Assembly: GCF_022012395.1 (NCBI RefSeq)
Contig: NZ_JAKLTQ010000005.1
Location: 1 to 64,000 of the forward strand
Length of the DNA: 64,000 nt
DNA from: Arthrobacter hankyongi
GTDB taxonomy: Bacteria; Actinomycetota; Actinomycetes; Actinomycetales; Micrococcaceae
Reading direction: 5' to 3'
Part shown: positions 38,698 to 48,979 of the stretch, one piece after another
Position numbering within the stretch: the first letter of the stretch is position 1
Layout: the number at the start of each line of letters is the position of its first letter
Translations under genes and position numbers: made by a program
The notes under the pieces: generated by a model
Told to the model about the DNA's origin: nothing
Database searches by the model: none
Seen by the model: only the letters and a program-made list of their open reading frames with translations

Positions 38698-38757
38698 TAA
38701 GATGTTGGCTGGAAGGCGTGCCGCGATGCCTGAACGGCATACGGCTGCCTTCCAGCC
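38698..38757 (+). promoter_or_regulatory. gap promoter -10 and 11-bp-stem leader hairpin
   Basis: TAAGAT (38698-38703) is a good -10. An 11-bp perfect inverted repeat follows at once: GGCTGGAAGGC (38707-38717) and GCCTTCCAGCC (38747-38757). Inside its loop is a smaller one, ATGCC-TGAAC-GGCAT (38726-38740). If transcription starts 6-8 nt after the -10, the mRNA begins with this stem-loop, about 50 nt before the gap start. Confidence 0.5.
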
Positions 38758-38799
38758 GGCAAAGTCCGACGCAAGCTATCCGCCTACCCAAGGAGATAG

Positions 38800-39813
<1,014 letters not shown>

Positions 39814-39852
39814 CCACGCTTAATCCAGGTCCACCCGCGGCTAAAGGAAGAT

Positions 39853-41094
39853 ATGACTGCACACGCTCTCGATGAACTGCTGGCCGACGGCGTCCAGGGA
39901 CGCTACGTCTTGGTCCGCTCGGATCTGAATGTCCCGCTGGACGGGGAAGTCCCGTCCCTGAAGGTGGCCGACGACGGCCGGATCCAGGCGTCGCTGCCGG
40001 TGATCCGCCGGCTCGCCGAAGCCGGTGCGCGGGTCCTCGTGATGGCCCATCTGGGCCGGCCCAAGGGCGCCCCGGAGGAACGGTACTCGCTCCGTCCCGC
40101 CTACCAGCGGCTCAAGGAACTGGCAACGTTCACCGTGAAGGCCGCCGACGACACCGTCGGCGAGAGCGCCCGGAGCCTGGCGGCCGGACTGGCCGACGGC
40201 GAGGTGCTGGTGCTGGAGAACGTGCGCTTCGATCCCCGCGAGACCAGCAAGGACGACGCCGAACGCGAGGCATTCGCCGCCGAACTCGCCGCCCTGACCG
40301 GGGACAACGGCGCCTTCGTGGACGATGCGTTCGGCGCCGTGCACCGCAAGCATGCGAGCGTGTTCGACATTGCAGCCAAGCTGCCCGCCTACCAGGGGGA
40401 CCTGGTCCGCACCGAGGTCGAGGTGCTGAACCGGCTGACCGACGTGCCGCAGCGGCCGTACGTCGTGGTCCTGGGCGGTTCGAAGGTCTCGGACAAGCTG
40501 GCCGTGATCGAGAACCTGATGGGCAAGGCTGACTTCATCCTGGTCGGCGGCGGCATGGTCTTCACTTTCCTCGCCGCGCAGGGCTACAAGGTGGGCTCGA
40601 GCCTGCTGGAGGAGGACCAGCTGGACACGGTCCGCGGCTACCTGGCCCGGGCCAAGGAAGCCGGCTGCACCTTCGTGCTGCCCACCGACATCGTGGTGGC
40701 GGAGAAGTTCGCCGCCGACGCGGCGCACGAGGTCGTGCCGGCGAATGACATGGAGTCCTCCAGCTTCGGGGCGTCGGGCATCGGCCTCGACATCGGTCCC
40801 GCCTCGCAGGAGGTTTTCGCCCAGCAGATCCACTCGGCCAACACCGTCTTCTGGAACGGTCCGATGGGCGTCTTCGAATTCGACGCATTCGCCGAGGGCA
40901 CCCGGGCTGTGGCCAAGGCGCTTACCGGCAGCGAAGGGTTCACCGTCGTCGGCGGCGGCGACTCGGCCGCGGCCGTGCGCGCCCTCGGGTTCGACGACGA
41001 CGCCTTTGGGCACATTTCCACCGGGGGCGGTGCCAGCCTCGAATACCTCGAGGGCAAGGCCCTGCCCGGCCTGACTGCGCTGGATCGGGGTTGA
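39853..41094 (+). CDS. pgk: phosphoglycerate kinase
   Basis: A 413-aa monomeric glycolytic kinase that makes ATP from 1,3-bisphosphoglycerate. The signature [13 protein letters not shown] appears at the N-terminus (read here as [16 protein letters not shown]). [21 protein letters not shown]-like [14 protein letters not shown], and GGSKVSDKL are present. The ATP-site block is [18 protein letters not shown], and [11 protein letters not shown] follows. Length fits the bacterial family. The ATG at 39853 follows GGAAG. tpiA starts 5 nt after the stop. Confidence 0.96.
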   Translation: MTAHALDELLADGVQGRYVLVRSDLNVPLDGEVPSLKVADDGRIQASLPVIRRLAEAGARVLVMAHLGRPKGAPEERYSLRPAYQRLKELATFTVKAADDTVGESARSLAAGLADGEVLVLENVRFDPRETSKDDAEREAFAAELAALTGDNGAFVDDAFGAVHRKHASVFDIAAKLPAYQGDLVRTEVEVLNRLTDVPQRPYVVVLGGSKVSDKLAVIENLMGKADFILVGGGMVFTFLAAQGYKVGSSLLEEDQLDTVRGYLARAKEAGCTFVLPTDIVVAEKFAADAAHEVVPANDMESSSFGASGIGLDIGPASQEVFAQQIHSANTVFWNGPMGVFEFDAFAEGTRAVAKALTGSEGFTVVGGGDSAAAVRALGFDDDAFGHISTGGGASLEYLEGKALPGLTALDRG

Positions 41095-41099
41095 GCCGC

Positions 41100-41915
41100 A
41101 TGACGACCTCGACCAACGGCAAGTTCGACCGCACCCCGCTGATCGCCGGTAACTGGAAGATGAACATGGACCATGTCCAGGCCATCACCCTGCTGCAGAA
41201 GCTTGAGTGGACCCTCAGCGATGCCCGCCACGATTTCAGCCGGGTGGAGGTGGCGGTGTTCCCGCCCTTCACCGACCTGCGCGGCGTGCAGACCCTCGTG
41301 CAGGGGGACGACCTGAAGGTGGCCTACGGGGGCCAGGACCTTTCCCAGCACGACTCCGGTGCCTATACCGGGGACATCTCCGGCCAGTTCCTCGCCCGGC
41401 TCGGCTGCCGCTACGTGCTGGTCGGCCACTCCGAGCGCCGGACCATCCACGGCGAGACGGACGAAGTCCTGAACGCCAAGGTGCAGGCTGCCTACCGCCA
41501 CGGCCTGGTACCGGTGCTCTGCGTTGGTGAGGGGCTTGAGGTCCGCCAGGCTGGCAACCACGTGCAGCACACGCTGGCCCAGGTCCGCGCCGACCTCGAG
41601 GGCCTGCCAGCCGATCAGGTTGACCGGCTGGTCATCGCGTACGAGCCGGTCTGGGCCATCGGCACCGGCGAGGTGGCCGGTCCAGCCGACGCGCAGGAGA
41701 TGTGCGCGGCGATCCGCGCCGAGATCGCCGCACTGTACGGCGACGGCGTAGCGGCGGGGGTGCGCCTGCTGTACGGCGGATCGGTCAAAGCTGCCAACGC
41801 CGCGGCCATCCTCAACGAACGTGATGTGGACGGCGTCCTGGTCGGCGGCGCCAGCCTGGATGTGGCCGAATTTGCTAACATTGTCAGGTTTGAACACCAC
41901 CTGCTGACCAACTGA
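41100..41915 (+). CDS. tpiA: triosephosphate isomerase
   Basis: A 271-aa TIM-barrel enzyme interconverting dihydroxyacetone phosphate and glyceraldehyde 3-phosphate. The substrate-binding motif is [10 protein letters not shown], the electrophilic His lies in VLVGHSERR, the catalytic Glu in [11 protein letters not shown], and the phosphate loop in [12 protein letters not shown] and VLVGGASL. I chose ATG 41100; a TTG three codons upstream overlaps the pgk stop and is less likely. The spacing to pgk implies co-transcription, and secG follows 55 nt later with its own AAAGG ribosome-binding site. Confidence 0.96.
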   Translation: MTTSTNGKFDRTPLIAGNWKMNMDHVQAITLLQKLEWTLSDARHDFSRVEVAVFPPFTDLRGVQTLVQGDDLKVAYGGQDLSQHDSGAYTGDISGQFLARLGCRYVLVGHSERRTIHGETDEVLNAKVQAAYRHGLVPVLCVGEGLEVRQAGNHVQHTLAQVRADLEGLPADQVDRLVIAYEPVWAIGTGEVAGPADAQEMCAAIRAEIAALYGDGVAAGVRLLYGGSVKAANAAAILNERDVDGVLVGGASLDVAEFANIVRFEHHLLTN

Positions 41916-41970
41916 TTCCGCCCCCGGAGACAAGCGTCTGCCGGGGGACACACTTGTATGAAAGGCCAAT

Positions 41971-42222
41971 GTGGACGCTCTGAAGATCGCCCTGCAAATT
42001 GTGCTGGGCATCACCAGCCTGCTGCTGACCCTGCTGATCCTGCTGCACAAGGGCCGCGGCGGCGGTATGTCAGACATGTTCGGCGGCGGCATGAGCTCCA
42101 GCCTTGGGTCCTCCGGCGTGGCGGAGCGGAACCTCAACCGCTTCACCGTAATCCTCGGCCTGACCTGGGGTGCGGTGATCGTGGCACTGGGAGTGATCAT
42201 GCGCTTTAGTGGTGAATCCTAG
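41971..42222 (+). CDS. secG: preprotein translocase subunit SecG
   Basis: An 83-aa membrane protein of the SecYEG channel. Two hydrophobic helices (about residues 5-25 and 57-76) flank the conserved cytoplasmic loop KGRGGGMSDMFGGGM, where the SecG family has a Gly-rich turn. The GTG at 41971 follows AAAGG. The gap-pgk-tpi-secG order is conserved across Actinobacteria. A strong terminator ends the operon 25 bp after the stop. Confidence 0.95.
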   Translation: MDALKIALQIVLGITSLLLTLLILLHKGRGGGMSDMFGGGMSSSLGSSGVAERNLNRFTVILGLTWGAVIVALGVIMRFSGES

Positions 42223-42246
42223 AAGATCTGAGCGCTTCGGCGCGTG

Positions 42247-42287
42247 AAAAGGCCGGCCGTGTTTCTGCGAAACACGGCCGGCCTTTT
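42247..42287 (+). terminator. rho-independent terminator of the gap operon
   Basis: An 18-bp perfect stem (AAAAGGCCGGCCGTGTTT and its complement) with loop CTGCG ends in TTTT. The A-run on the left makes it potentially active on both strands. Confidence 0.92.
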
Positions 42288-42314
42288 GCCGTGGTGGCCC
42301 GGTGCCCGGGCGGC

Positions 42315-42320
42315 TAAGCT
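42315..42320 (+). promoter_or_regulatory. -10 element of rbpA
   Basis: TAAGCT lies 39 nt before the rbpA ATG and just after the gap-operon terminator, giving rbpA its own transcript with a short leader. Confidence 0.45.
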
Positions 42321-42359
42321 GGTGTGCGGCAGGACGTACGTTTATCAATGGAGATGAAC

Positions 42360-42740
42360 ATGGCTAATGCATCCAATCCCTTCCGCGGCATCCGCATCGG
42401 ATCCACGTCCGGCGCAGGCATGGCCGGCTGGCAGGCCGAGACGGGCCGCCTGCCGGTGGGGGTCCACAAGGTTGCGGTCACCTACCGCTGCCCGCAGGGC
42501 CATGAGACCACACCGGTCTTTGCGGATTTGGCCGAGGAGGAGATCCCGGAATGCTGGGACTGCCCGCGCTGCGGACGGACCGGAAGCCGGCATCTCGATG
42601 CTGCCTACGCCGGCACCCGGGCTGAACCGTACAAGAGCCATCTGGACTATGCCAAGGAACGGCGCACTCCCGCCGAGGCGGAGGAAGTGCTGGCCCGGGC
42701 CTTGGGGGAGCTGCGGCGCAGCAGAGGCGAAACCAGCTAG
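42360..42740 (+). CDS. rbpA: RNA polymerase-binding protein RbpA
   Basis: A 126-aa RbpA-family protein, which binds the principal sigma factor and RNA polymerase and stimulates open-complex formation in Actinobacteria. Family features are the N-terminal FRGIRIGSTSGAGMAGW, the zinc-ribbon-like YRCPQGHETTPVF with CPRCGRTG, and the C-terminal sigma-interaction helix KSHLDYAKERRTPAEAEEVL. The insert between the first two parts is longer than in M. tuberculosis RbpA, as in other Micrococcaceae. ATG 42360 follows GGAG at 6-nt spacing; ATG 42354 is a less likely alternative. Confidence 0.88.
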   Translation: MANASNPFRGIRIGSTSGAGMAGWQAETGRLPVGVHKVAVTYRCPQGHETTPVFADLAEEEIPECWDCPRCGRTGSRHLDAAYAGTRAEPYKSHLDYAKERRTPAEAEEVLARALGELRRSRGETS

Positions 42741-42741
42741 C

Positions 42742-42771
42742 GCCGAGGGCCCCGCCGCGAGCGAAGCGAGC
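42742..42771. repeat. 30-bp intergenic repeat, copy B (inverted copy at 37877)
   Basis: This 30-bp sequence, which contains GCGAGCGAAGCGAGC, starts 2 nt after the rbpA stop and is the exact reverse complement of 37877-37906. Downstream, up to 42895, are more short GC-rich hairpins such as CCCCG...CGGGG and no gene. Confidence 0.8.
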
Positions 42772-42895
42772 GGTGGGAAGGCGCGACGCGCTAGCCGTTC
42801 GCAGCCTCCCCGCACGCTTCGCGCACGGGGACCCCTTCCTGCTCTCTTGGACACCGCCGCGAGCGGTTGGACGTGGGACGCCCGCTGCGGGCTTG

Positions 42896-43714
42896 CTAGT
42901 GCTCCTCGTCCCGGTCGTTACTGCCGCCATCGAGCAGGGAACCGGGCACCTCGGCCGCGGCGGCCTCATCGAGTAGCCAGAGCGTCTTGCGCTGAGCTCG
43001 TGCCCCGGCAGCGGGAACTTGGACCGGGGATGCACCGGCCAGGGCCAGGCCGACGGCACCGGCCTTGTCGTTGCCGCCCACTACCAGCCAGATTTCGGCC
43101 GCTGAATTGATGGCGTCCAGGGTCAGCGAGACGCGTTCCGGCGGCGGCTTGGGGGAGTCGCGCACGGCCACAACGCTGCGGCCGGTCTCGCGGATGCCTG
43201 CCATCTCGGGAAAGAGCGAGGCGATGTGGGCGTCCGGGCCCATGCCCAGCAGGAGCACATCGAAGCGAGGCACCTGCCCCGGCAGGTACGGCGAAACGGG
43301 CGTGTTCTCCGCCTGCGCAGCCTGCCGCAGTTCTTCGGCGTAGGCTTGGGCAGCCGCGTCCACATCGGCGAACTCGTCCGCAGCGCCGGCCGGATGCACC
43401 CGCACCGGGTCCACGTCCAGTTGCTCCAGCAGGGCCTGGCGTGCCTGCTGCTCGTTCCGGTCCGGGCTGTCCTTGGGAACGAAGCGTTCGTCGCCCCACC
43501 AGAAGTTCACCCGCCGCCAGTCGACGCTGTCCTGCTTCCCGGAGGCCGCCACCGCGGCCAAGGTCGCGATGCCCAAGGTTCCGCCGGTGAGCACGACCGT
43601 CGCCTCACCGCGTGCGGCCTGGACGGTGGTCAGCTTGGTGAGCAGCCGGATGGCGGCTGCCTCGGCCAGCGCGGCCGGGTCTGCATGAATGCTGATCATC
43701 GGCTCATCGTTCAC
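42896..43714 (-). CDS. pgl: 6-phosphogluconolactonase
   Basis: A 272-aa DevB-type lactonase that hydrolyses 6-phosphogluconolactone in the oxidative pentose phosphate path. Conserved blocks are VLTGGTLGIATLAAV, FWWGDERFVP and DVLLLGMGPDAHIASLFP. It is the last gene of the tkt-tal-pgi-zwf-opcA-pgl operon. The GTG at 43714 overlaps the end of opcA by 11 nt, and ATG 43699 is an alternative. The downstream gap contains repeat copy B. Confidence 0.93.
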   Translation of the reverse strand: MNDEPMISIHADPAALAEAAAIRLLTKLTTVQAARGEATVVLTGGTLGIATLAAVAASGKQDSVDWRRVNFWWGDERFVPKDSPDRNEQQARQALLEQLDVDPVRVHPAGAADEFADVDAAAQAYAEELRQAAQAENTPVSPYLPGQVPRFDVLLLGMGPDAHIASLFPEMAGIRETGRSVVAVRDSPKPPPERVSLTLDAINSAAEIWLVVGGNDKAGAVGLALAGASPVQVPAAGARAQRKTLWLLDEAAAAEVPGSLLDGGSNDRDEEH

Positions 43715-44645
43715 TGCGCCGAACGCTCCTTAGGTTGGTCTGGGGCAGTCCCTCGGTGATGACCTCGCCGAATACCTCGTCCGGGTCGAGCCGGCGCAGT
43801 TCCTCCGCCAGACATTCGGCCAGGCTGCGGCGCGGCAGCGTGATCCGCTGCAGCGGCTGCCCAGGCAGGATGAGTTCGGCGACCGTTTGGCCGGGACGCA
43901 GGATGCGCACGTCGCCGGCCGGGCGTACCAGGCGTACCCCCCGGATCCCGGTGCCCGCAGCTTCTTCGATGATGGTCACCGGGGCGTTCAGGGCCAAGGT
44001 AAGCCAGGCCGCCAGCAGGACCGTGCTCGGTGAGTCCGCCGCGCCCTCGACCGCGACCGAGACCACGGGGGAATAGTCCACTTGGTCCAGTGCGGCGGCC
44101 AACTGGATCCGCCAGTTGGTGAGCCTGGTCCAGGCTAGGTCCGTGTCTCCGGCGGCATAGACTGAGGAGAGCTTCTCCAGCGCCAGTTTGGGCTCCGGCT
44201 CGTTGTTGGAGTCCGTGATGCGCCGGGTGGCGATCCGGCCGACGGAGGTCCGTGAGGCCGAGTCCGGCATGCCGTGCGGCCACCAGGCAACGATCGGGGC
44301 GTCCGGCAGCAGCAGCGCGGCAACCAACGACTCGCTCTCCCGGGCCAACTGCCCGCAGCCGTACAACACGATGATCTCGGCCGCGCCGGCTTCCCCGCCG
44401 AGCCGGATTTGGGCGTCCAGCCGCGTCGGCTGGTCCGCGCCGCAGTCCACCAGCACGATGATGCGGCAGGGGTGCTCCCGGCTGGCGGTGTTCGCGGCCC
44501 GGACCGCATCCTCTTCGAAGCCTGACTGGGTAACGATCACCAAGGTCAGCACGCGGCCGAGGGTGAAGACGCCGTTGCGTTCACGGACGGTCACGAGTTC
44601 CTTGGAGACCTTGGAGGTGGTGGTGTCCTTCAGGTCTACAATCAC
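43704..44645 (-). CDS. opcA: glucose-6-phosphate dehydrogenase assembly protein OpcA
   Basis: A 313-aa OpcA protein, required for assembly or redox activation of glucose-6-phosphate dehydrogenase in cyanobacteria and found beside zwf in Actinobacteria. Characteristic segments are [37 protein letters not shown] and [10 protein letters not shown]-like [19 protein letters not shown]. No cofactor motif is visible. The ATG at 44645 overlaps the zwf stop as ATGA, keeping chaperone and enzyme in step. Confidence 0.93.
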   Translation of the reverse strand: MIVDLKDTTTSKVSKELVTVRERNGVFTLGRVLTLVIVTQSGFEEDAVRAANTASREHPCRIIVLVDCGADQPTRLDAQIRLGGEAGAAEIIVLYGCGQLARESESLVAALLLPDAPIVAWWPHGMPDSASRTSVGRIATRRITDSNNEPEPKLALEKLSSVYAAGDTDLAWTRLTNWRIQLAAALDQVDYSPVVSVAVEGAADSPSTVLLAAWLTLALNAPVTIIEEAAGTGIRGVRLVRPAGDVRILRPGQTVAELILPGQPLQRITLPRRSLAECLAEELRRLDPDEVFGEVITEGLPQTNLRSVRRSER

Positions 44646-46204
44646 GGCCTTCTCCAGCTGCGTCCGTCACGGGCAAGTAGTTCGTCGGCGGACGCCGGCC
44701 CCCAACTGCCGGGCGCATAGGGCTCCGGCCGGGTGCCGCTGCGGCTCCAGTAATCTTCGAACGGATCCAGGATCTTCCAGGACAGTTCCACCTCCTGGTG
44801 CCGCGGGAACAGCGGGGGTTCGCCCAGCAGCACGTCCAGGATCAGCCGTTCATAGGCTTCCGGACTGGATTCGGTAAAGGCATGGCCATAGCCGAAGTCC
44901 ATGGTCACGTCCCGGACCTCCATTTGGGTGCCCGGTACCTTGGAGCCGAACCGGATGGTTGCCCCTTCGTCCGGCTGGACCCGGATCACGACGGCATTCT
45001 GTCCGGTTTCATCGTCACCATGGTCGCGGAAGAGCAGATTGGGTGCGCGCTTGAGCACGACGGCGATTTCCGTCACCCTGCGTCCGAGCCGCTTGCCCGC
45101 CCGCAGGTAGAACGGCACGCCCGCCCAGCGCCGGGTATGGATGTCCAGGCGCAAGGCGGCAAAGGTCTCGGTAATCGAGTCCGGGTTGAAGCCCTCTTCC
45201 TCCAGGAAGCCCTTGACCTTTTCCCCGCCCTGCCAGCCGCCGGTGTACTGCCCGCGCGCCGAATGGGTGGACAAATCCTCGGGCAACCTGACTGCGGCCA
45301 GCACCTTCTCCTTCTCGGCCCGCAGGTCCTCGGCGTTGAAGGAGATCGGCTCCTCCATCGCGGTCAGGGCCAGCAGTTGCAGGAGGTGGTTCTGGATCAC
45401 GTCCCGGGCCGCGCCGACGCCGTCGTAGTACCCGGCGCGCCCACCGATGCCGATGTCCTCGGCCATGGTGATCTGGACATGGTCGACGAAGTTCGAATTC
45501 CAGAGCGGTTCGAACAGCTGGTTGGCAAAGCGCAGCGCCAGGATGTTCTGCACCGTCTCCTTGCCCAGGTAGTGGTCGATGCGGAACACCGAGTCCGGCG
45601 GGAAGACGGACTCCACGATGGCGTTCAGCTCCCGGGCCGAAGCCAGGTCGTGCCCGAACGGCTTCTCGATCACCACCCGACGCCAGCGGCGCCGCGTCCC
45701 TTCCGTGCCCGGTTCGGCCTGTGCCAGCCCGTGCTTGGAGAGCTGCTGGCAGACCTGTTCGAAGTCCTTCGGCGGGATGGACAGGTAGAAGGCATGGTTG
45801 CCCTGCGTGCCGCGCTTGGCATCCAGTTCATCCACGGTGTCCTTCAACCGGGCGAACGCCTGGTCGTCGCCGAATTCGCCCTGGACAAAGCGGATGCCCT
45901 CGGAGAGCTGTTCCCACACCTCTTCGCGGAACGGGGTGCGGGCATACTGCATCACCGAGGCCTTCACCTCGGCGGCGAAGTCCTGGTCCTCCCACTCCCG
46001 GCGGGCGAAGCCGACCAAGGCAAAGCTCGGCGGCAGCAGTCCCCGGTTGGCCAGGTCGTACACCGCCGGCATGAGCTTCTTGCGCGACAGGTCCCCGGTG
46101 ACGCCGAACAGTACCAGCGAACAGGGGCCGGCAATCCGGTTCAGCCGGCGGTCGCGTGGATCACGCAGCGGGTTGGGGCGCCGCGCGTTGAAAGTATCTG
46201 GCAT
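44642..46204 (-). CDS. zwf: glucose-6-phosphate 1-dehydrogenase
   Basis: A 520-aa enzyme that oxidises glucose 6-phosphate, normally making NADPH. The coenzyme fold opens with [20 protein letters not shown], the substrate site is [14 protein letters not shown] with the catalytic His, and [11 protein letters not shown] is the third signature. Its place in an operon with opcA and pgl gives the full route from glucose 6-phosphate to 6-phosphogluconate. The following enzyme gene, gnd, is not in the window. The ATG at 46204 lies 11 nt after the pgi stop. Confidence 0.96.
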   Translation of the reverse strand: MPDTFNARRPNPLRDPRDRRLNRIAGPCSLVLFGVTGDLSRKKLMPAVYDLANRGLLPPSFALVGFARREWEDQDFAAEVKASVMQYARTPFREEVWEQLSEGIRFVQGEFGDDQAFARLKDTVDELDAKRGTQGNHAFYLSIPPKDFEQVCQQLSKHGLAQAEPGTEGTRRRWRRVVIEKPFGHDLASARELNAIVESVFPPDSVFRIDHYLGKETVQNILALRFANQLFEPLWNSNFVDHVQITMAEDIGIGGRAGYYDGVGAARDVIQNHLLQLLALTAMEEPISFNAEDLRAEKEKVLAAVRLPEDLSTHSARGQYTGGWQGGEKVKGFLEEEGFNPDSITETFAALRLDIHTRRWAGVPFYLRAGKRLGRRVTEIAVVLKRAPNLLFRDHGDDETGQNAVVIRVQPDEGATIRFGSKVPGTQMEVRDVTMDFGYGHAFTESSPEAYERLILDVLLGEPPLFPRHQEVELSWKILDPFEDYWSRSGTRPEPYAPGSWGPASADELLARDGRSWRRP

Positions 46205-46215
46205 CGCTGTGCTAC

Positions 46216-47844
46216 TTATCCTTTACCGCCGAGCCGGGCCACGGTCTCGCCTAACTGCCTGGTGCCGGCGCGGCGGTCAGTCAGATGGAGCCTGACGACC
46301 GGGCGTCCGTGGTCCGCCAGGACCTGTGCATCACCGGCAGCCTGTGCCGTGATCAGCTGGCCGAGGCTGAACGGGCGGTCGGGCACCTGCAGGTCGGTGG
46401 CGGAATCCGCGGTGATCTGCAGGTAGGAGCCGACCGCTGGTCCGCCCTTATGGAACTGCCCGGTCGAATGCAGGAACCGAGGGCCCCAGCCGAAGGTGAC
46501 CGGGCGGTGCGCCAGCTTCGCCAGCTGCGGGCGCAGGCCGGCAAGTTCGGCCTGGCCGAAACGATCCAGATAGGCCTGCACGCTGAGGTAGCCGTTCGGC
46601 GCGAGGGTGCGGAGCAGGGTTCGCAGCGCCTCCTCCAAGGTTTCCGCGCCGTCGAGCAGCTGCGCGTCCGCGATCACCTGTACCGCGCCGTCGGTAAAAG
46701 CCGGGGCCTGCGTTTCGGGGCGGGCCTCCAGCAGTCCTCGGGCGGCGACCTTGGCCGCTTCGACATCGGGCTGGTCGAAGGGGTTGATGCCCAACAGGCG
46801 CCCGGCCACCACGGTGGCATATTCCCACAGCAGCAACTGGCTGCCCAAGCTGCCGGAAACAACGACCTGGTTAGCGCCGGATTCCACCGACTGGAGCTCG
46901 GCAGTGGGGGAGCACAGCCGCACCAGCAGGACATCCGGTTCGTTCCAGCTGGTTTCCGGATCCCCCGCATTCGCCACCACGGGCAGCAGGCCGGTGCCGG
47001 ACTTGCCGGTGGACTCGGCGACCAGCTGCTCGGCCCAGTCGGCGAAGCCAACGATGCCCGAACCCTCGTCGATGATCACCACCTTGTCCCGAAGCGGCGA
47101 CGTGCCTCCCAGCACGGCGCCCAAGGCCAGTCCGATGTTCTCCGGGGCATCATCGGCAAGGATCTCCGCGGCTTCCTCGGCGTCGTCGAGCAGGGCCTCG
47201 ATGTCGACGCCGGCCAGGCCGGTGGGTACCAGGCCGAAGGCGGTCAGCGCCGAATACCGGCCGCCGACGTTCGGATCCGCGTTGAACACCGCCCGGTACC
47301 CGGCCTCGCGGGAGGCTTGGTCCATCGGTGAGCCCGGATCCGTGACCACGATGATCCGCGAAGCGGCGTCGAGGCCGGCGGCCGTGAAGGCCTGTTCGAA
47401 AATGCGCCGCTGCGAGTCGGTCTCCACCGTCGAGCCGGACTTGGACGAGACCACCAGGGCGGTCTCGTCCAGCCGTTCGACCAGCGCGGCGGCAACCTGC
47501 TCCGGATCCGTGCTGTCCAGCACGGTCAGCTCCACGCCGGCTGTGTTGGCAATCACCTCGGGCGCCAGCGAGGACCCGCCCATGCCTGCGAGTACGATCC
47601 GGCTGACGCCGTCGGCCCGCAGTTCATCGCGCAGCTGCAGGATCTGTCCGACCAGCGGGCGCGATACCTCGGCGGCCTCGACCCAGCCGAGGCGGATGGC
47701 CGCCTCGGACTCGGCCGCCGGCCCCCAAAGGGTTCGGTCCTTGGCGGCGATGCGGGACGCTACCTTGTCCGCAACCAGTGTGCCGATATGTACCTCAACC
47801 GCGGTGCGCGCGGCACCTGATGCCTCGAAGGACAGCGAACCCAT
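46216..47844 (-). CDS. pgi: glucose-6-phosphate isomerase
   Basis: A 542-aa isomerase that links glycolysis and the pentose phosphate path. Sugar-isomerase motifs are [15 protein letters not shown] and [14 protein letters not shown], with the C-terminal sugar-isomerase half containing [19 protein letters not shown]. The sequence belongs to the shorter actinobacterial/archaeal-type branch with a Tal-Pgi-like resemblance, not the E. coli type. It follows tal after 6 nt and precedes zwf, as expected for a carbon-cycling operon that regenerates glucose 6-phosphate. Confidence 0.93.
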   Translation of the reverse strand: MGSLSFEASGAARTAVEVHIGTLVADKVASRIAAKDRTLWGPAAESEAAIRLGWVEAAEVSRPLVGQILQLRDELRADGVSRIVLAGMGGSSLAPEVIANTAGVELTVLDSTDPEQVAAALVERLDETALVVSSKSGSTVETDSQRRIFEQAFTAAGLDAASRIIVVTDPGSPMDQASREAGYRAVFNADPNVGGRYSALTAFGLVPTGLAGVDIEALLDDAEEAAEILADDAPENIGLALGAVLGGTSPLRDKVVIIDEGSGIVGFADWAEQLVAESTGKSGTGLLPVVANAGDPETSWNEPDVLLVRLCSPTAELQSVESGANQVVVSGSLGSQLLLWEYATVVAGRLLGINPFDQPDVEAAKVAARGLLEARPETQAPAFTDGAVQVIADAQLLDGAETLEEALRTLLRTLAPNGYLSVQAYLDRFGQAELAGLRPQLAKLAHRPVTFGWGPRFLHSTGQFHKGGPAVGSYLQITADSATDLQVPDRPFSLGQLITAQAAGDAQVLADHGRPVVRLHLTDRRAGTRQLGETVARLGGKG

Positions 47845-47850
47845 ACGTTG

Positions 47851-48966
47851 TCAGGCCTTTCCTGCGTTGTCCAATGCGCTCTGGACAGTGCCGAGCAGCT
47901 GGTTCCAGCTGACGACGAACTTGTCCAGGCCTTCTTCCTCCAGCTTTTCGACGACGTCGGAGTACGCGATGCCCTGCGCAGCCACGGCGTCGAGAAGCTT
48001 GTTGGCTTCATCATAGGTGCCCGAGATGGTGTCGCCGGTGATTTCGCCGTGATCCGCCACGGCCTCCAAGGTCTTCTGCGGCATGGTGTTGACCACGCCG
48101 GGGGCCACGAGGCTGGTGACGTAGAGGGTGTCCGGGTAGGAAGGGTCCTTCACACCGGTGGAGGCCCAGAGCGGCCGCTGCGGCCTGGCCCCGGCGGCGG
48201 CCAGCACCTGCCAGCGCTCGGTGTCGAACTGCTCTTCGTAGATCTGGTAGGCCAGCCGGGCATTGGCGATGCCGGCCTGGCCCTTGAGCGCCAGCGCCTC
48301 GTCGGTGCCGATGGCGTCCAGGCGCTGGTCGATCTCGGTGTCCACGCGGGAGACGAAGAAGGAGGCGACCGAGTGGATTTCGGACAGGTTGTGCCCGTTT
48401 TCCTTGGCCTGTTCCAGGCCGGTCATAAAAGCGTTGATGACGGCGCGGTAGCGCTCCAGCGAGAAGATCAGGGTCACGTTGACGCTGATACCGGCGGCCA
48501 GGGTGGCCGTGATGGCTTCCAGACCCTCGACGGTGGCCGGGATCTTGATGAAGACGTTCGGCCGGTTGATGACCTCGGACAGATGCTTGGCTTCGTACAA
48601 TGTGCCGGCTGCATCCCGGGCCAGCCGCGGGTCCACCTCGATCGAGACCCTGCCGTCGACGCCGTCGGTGCCCAAGGCGATTTCGGCGAACAGGTCGCAT
48701 GCCTCGGACACGTCCTCGGTGGTGATCGCGAAGACGGCGTCCTGGACGTCCGCGTCCCGGGCCACCAGGTGCTTGACCTGGGTGACGTAGGCGTCGCACT
48801 CCTTGAGCGCGGCGGCAAAGATCGTCGGGTTGGTGGTGACGCCGACGACGTTGTTTTCCTTCATCAGCGTCTGCAGCGACCCAGAGGTGATGCGGTCGCG
48901 GGAGAGGTCATCGAGCCAGATCGAGACGCCGGCGTCGGACAGGGCCTGGGTGTTCTTGTTGGACAT
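47851..48966 (-). CDS. tal: transaldolase
   Basis: A 371-aa transaldolase of the actinobacterial type, which transfers a three-carbon unit between sedoheptulose 7-phosphate and glyceraldehyde 3-phosphate. The N-terminal motif is [13 protein letters not shown], the Schiff-base Lys141 lies in NVFIKIPAT, and [14 protein letters not shown] and [12 protein letters not shown] follow. The ATG at 48966 follows AAGGAG; reading further upstream gives no homologous sequence. It lies 13 nt after tkt and 6 nt before pgi. Confidence 0.95.
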   Translation of the reverse strand: MSNKNTQALSDAGVSIWLDDLSRDRITSGSLQTLMKENNVVGVTTNPTIFAAALKECDAYVTQVKHLVARDADVQDAVFAITTEDVSEACDLFAEIALGTDGVDGRVSIEVDPRLARDAAGTLYEAKHLSEVINRPNVFIKIPATVEGLEAITATLAAGISVNVTLIFSLERYRAVINAFMTGLEQAKENGHNLSEIHSVASFFVSRVDTEIDQRLDAIGTDEALALKGQAGIANARLAYQIYEEQFDTERWQVLAAAGARPQRPLWASTGVKDPSYPDTLYVTSLVAPGVVNTMPQKTLEAVADHGEITGDTISGTYDEANKLLDAVAAQGIAYSDVVEKLEEEGLDKFVVSWNQLLGTVQSALDNAGKA

Positions 48967-48979
48967 GAAACGCTCCTTG

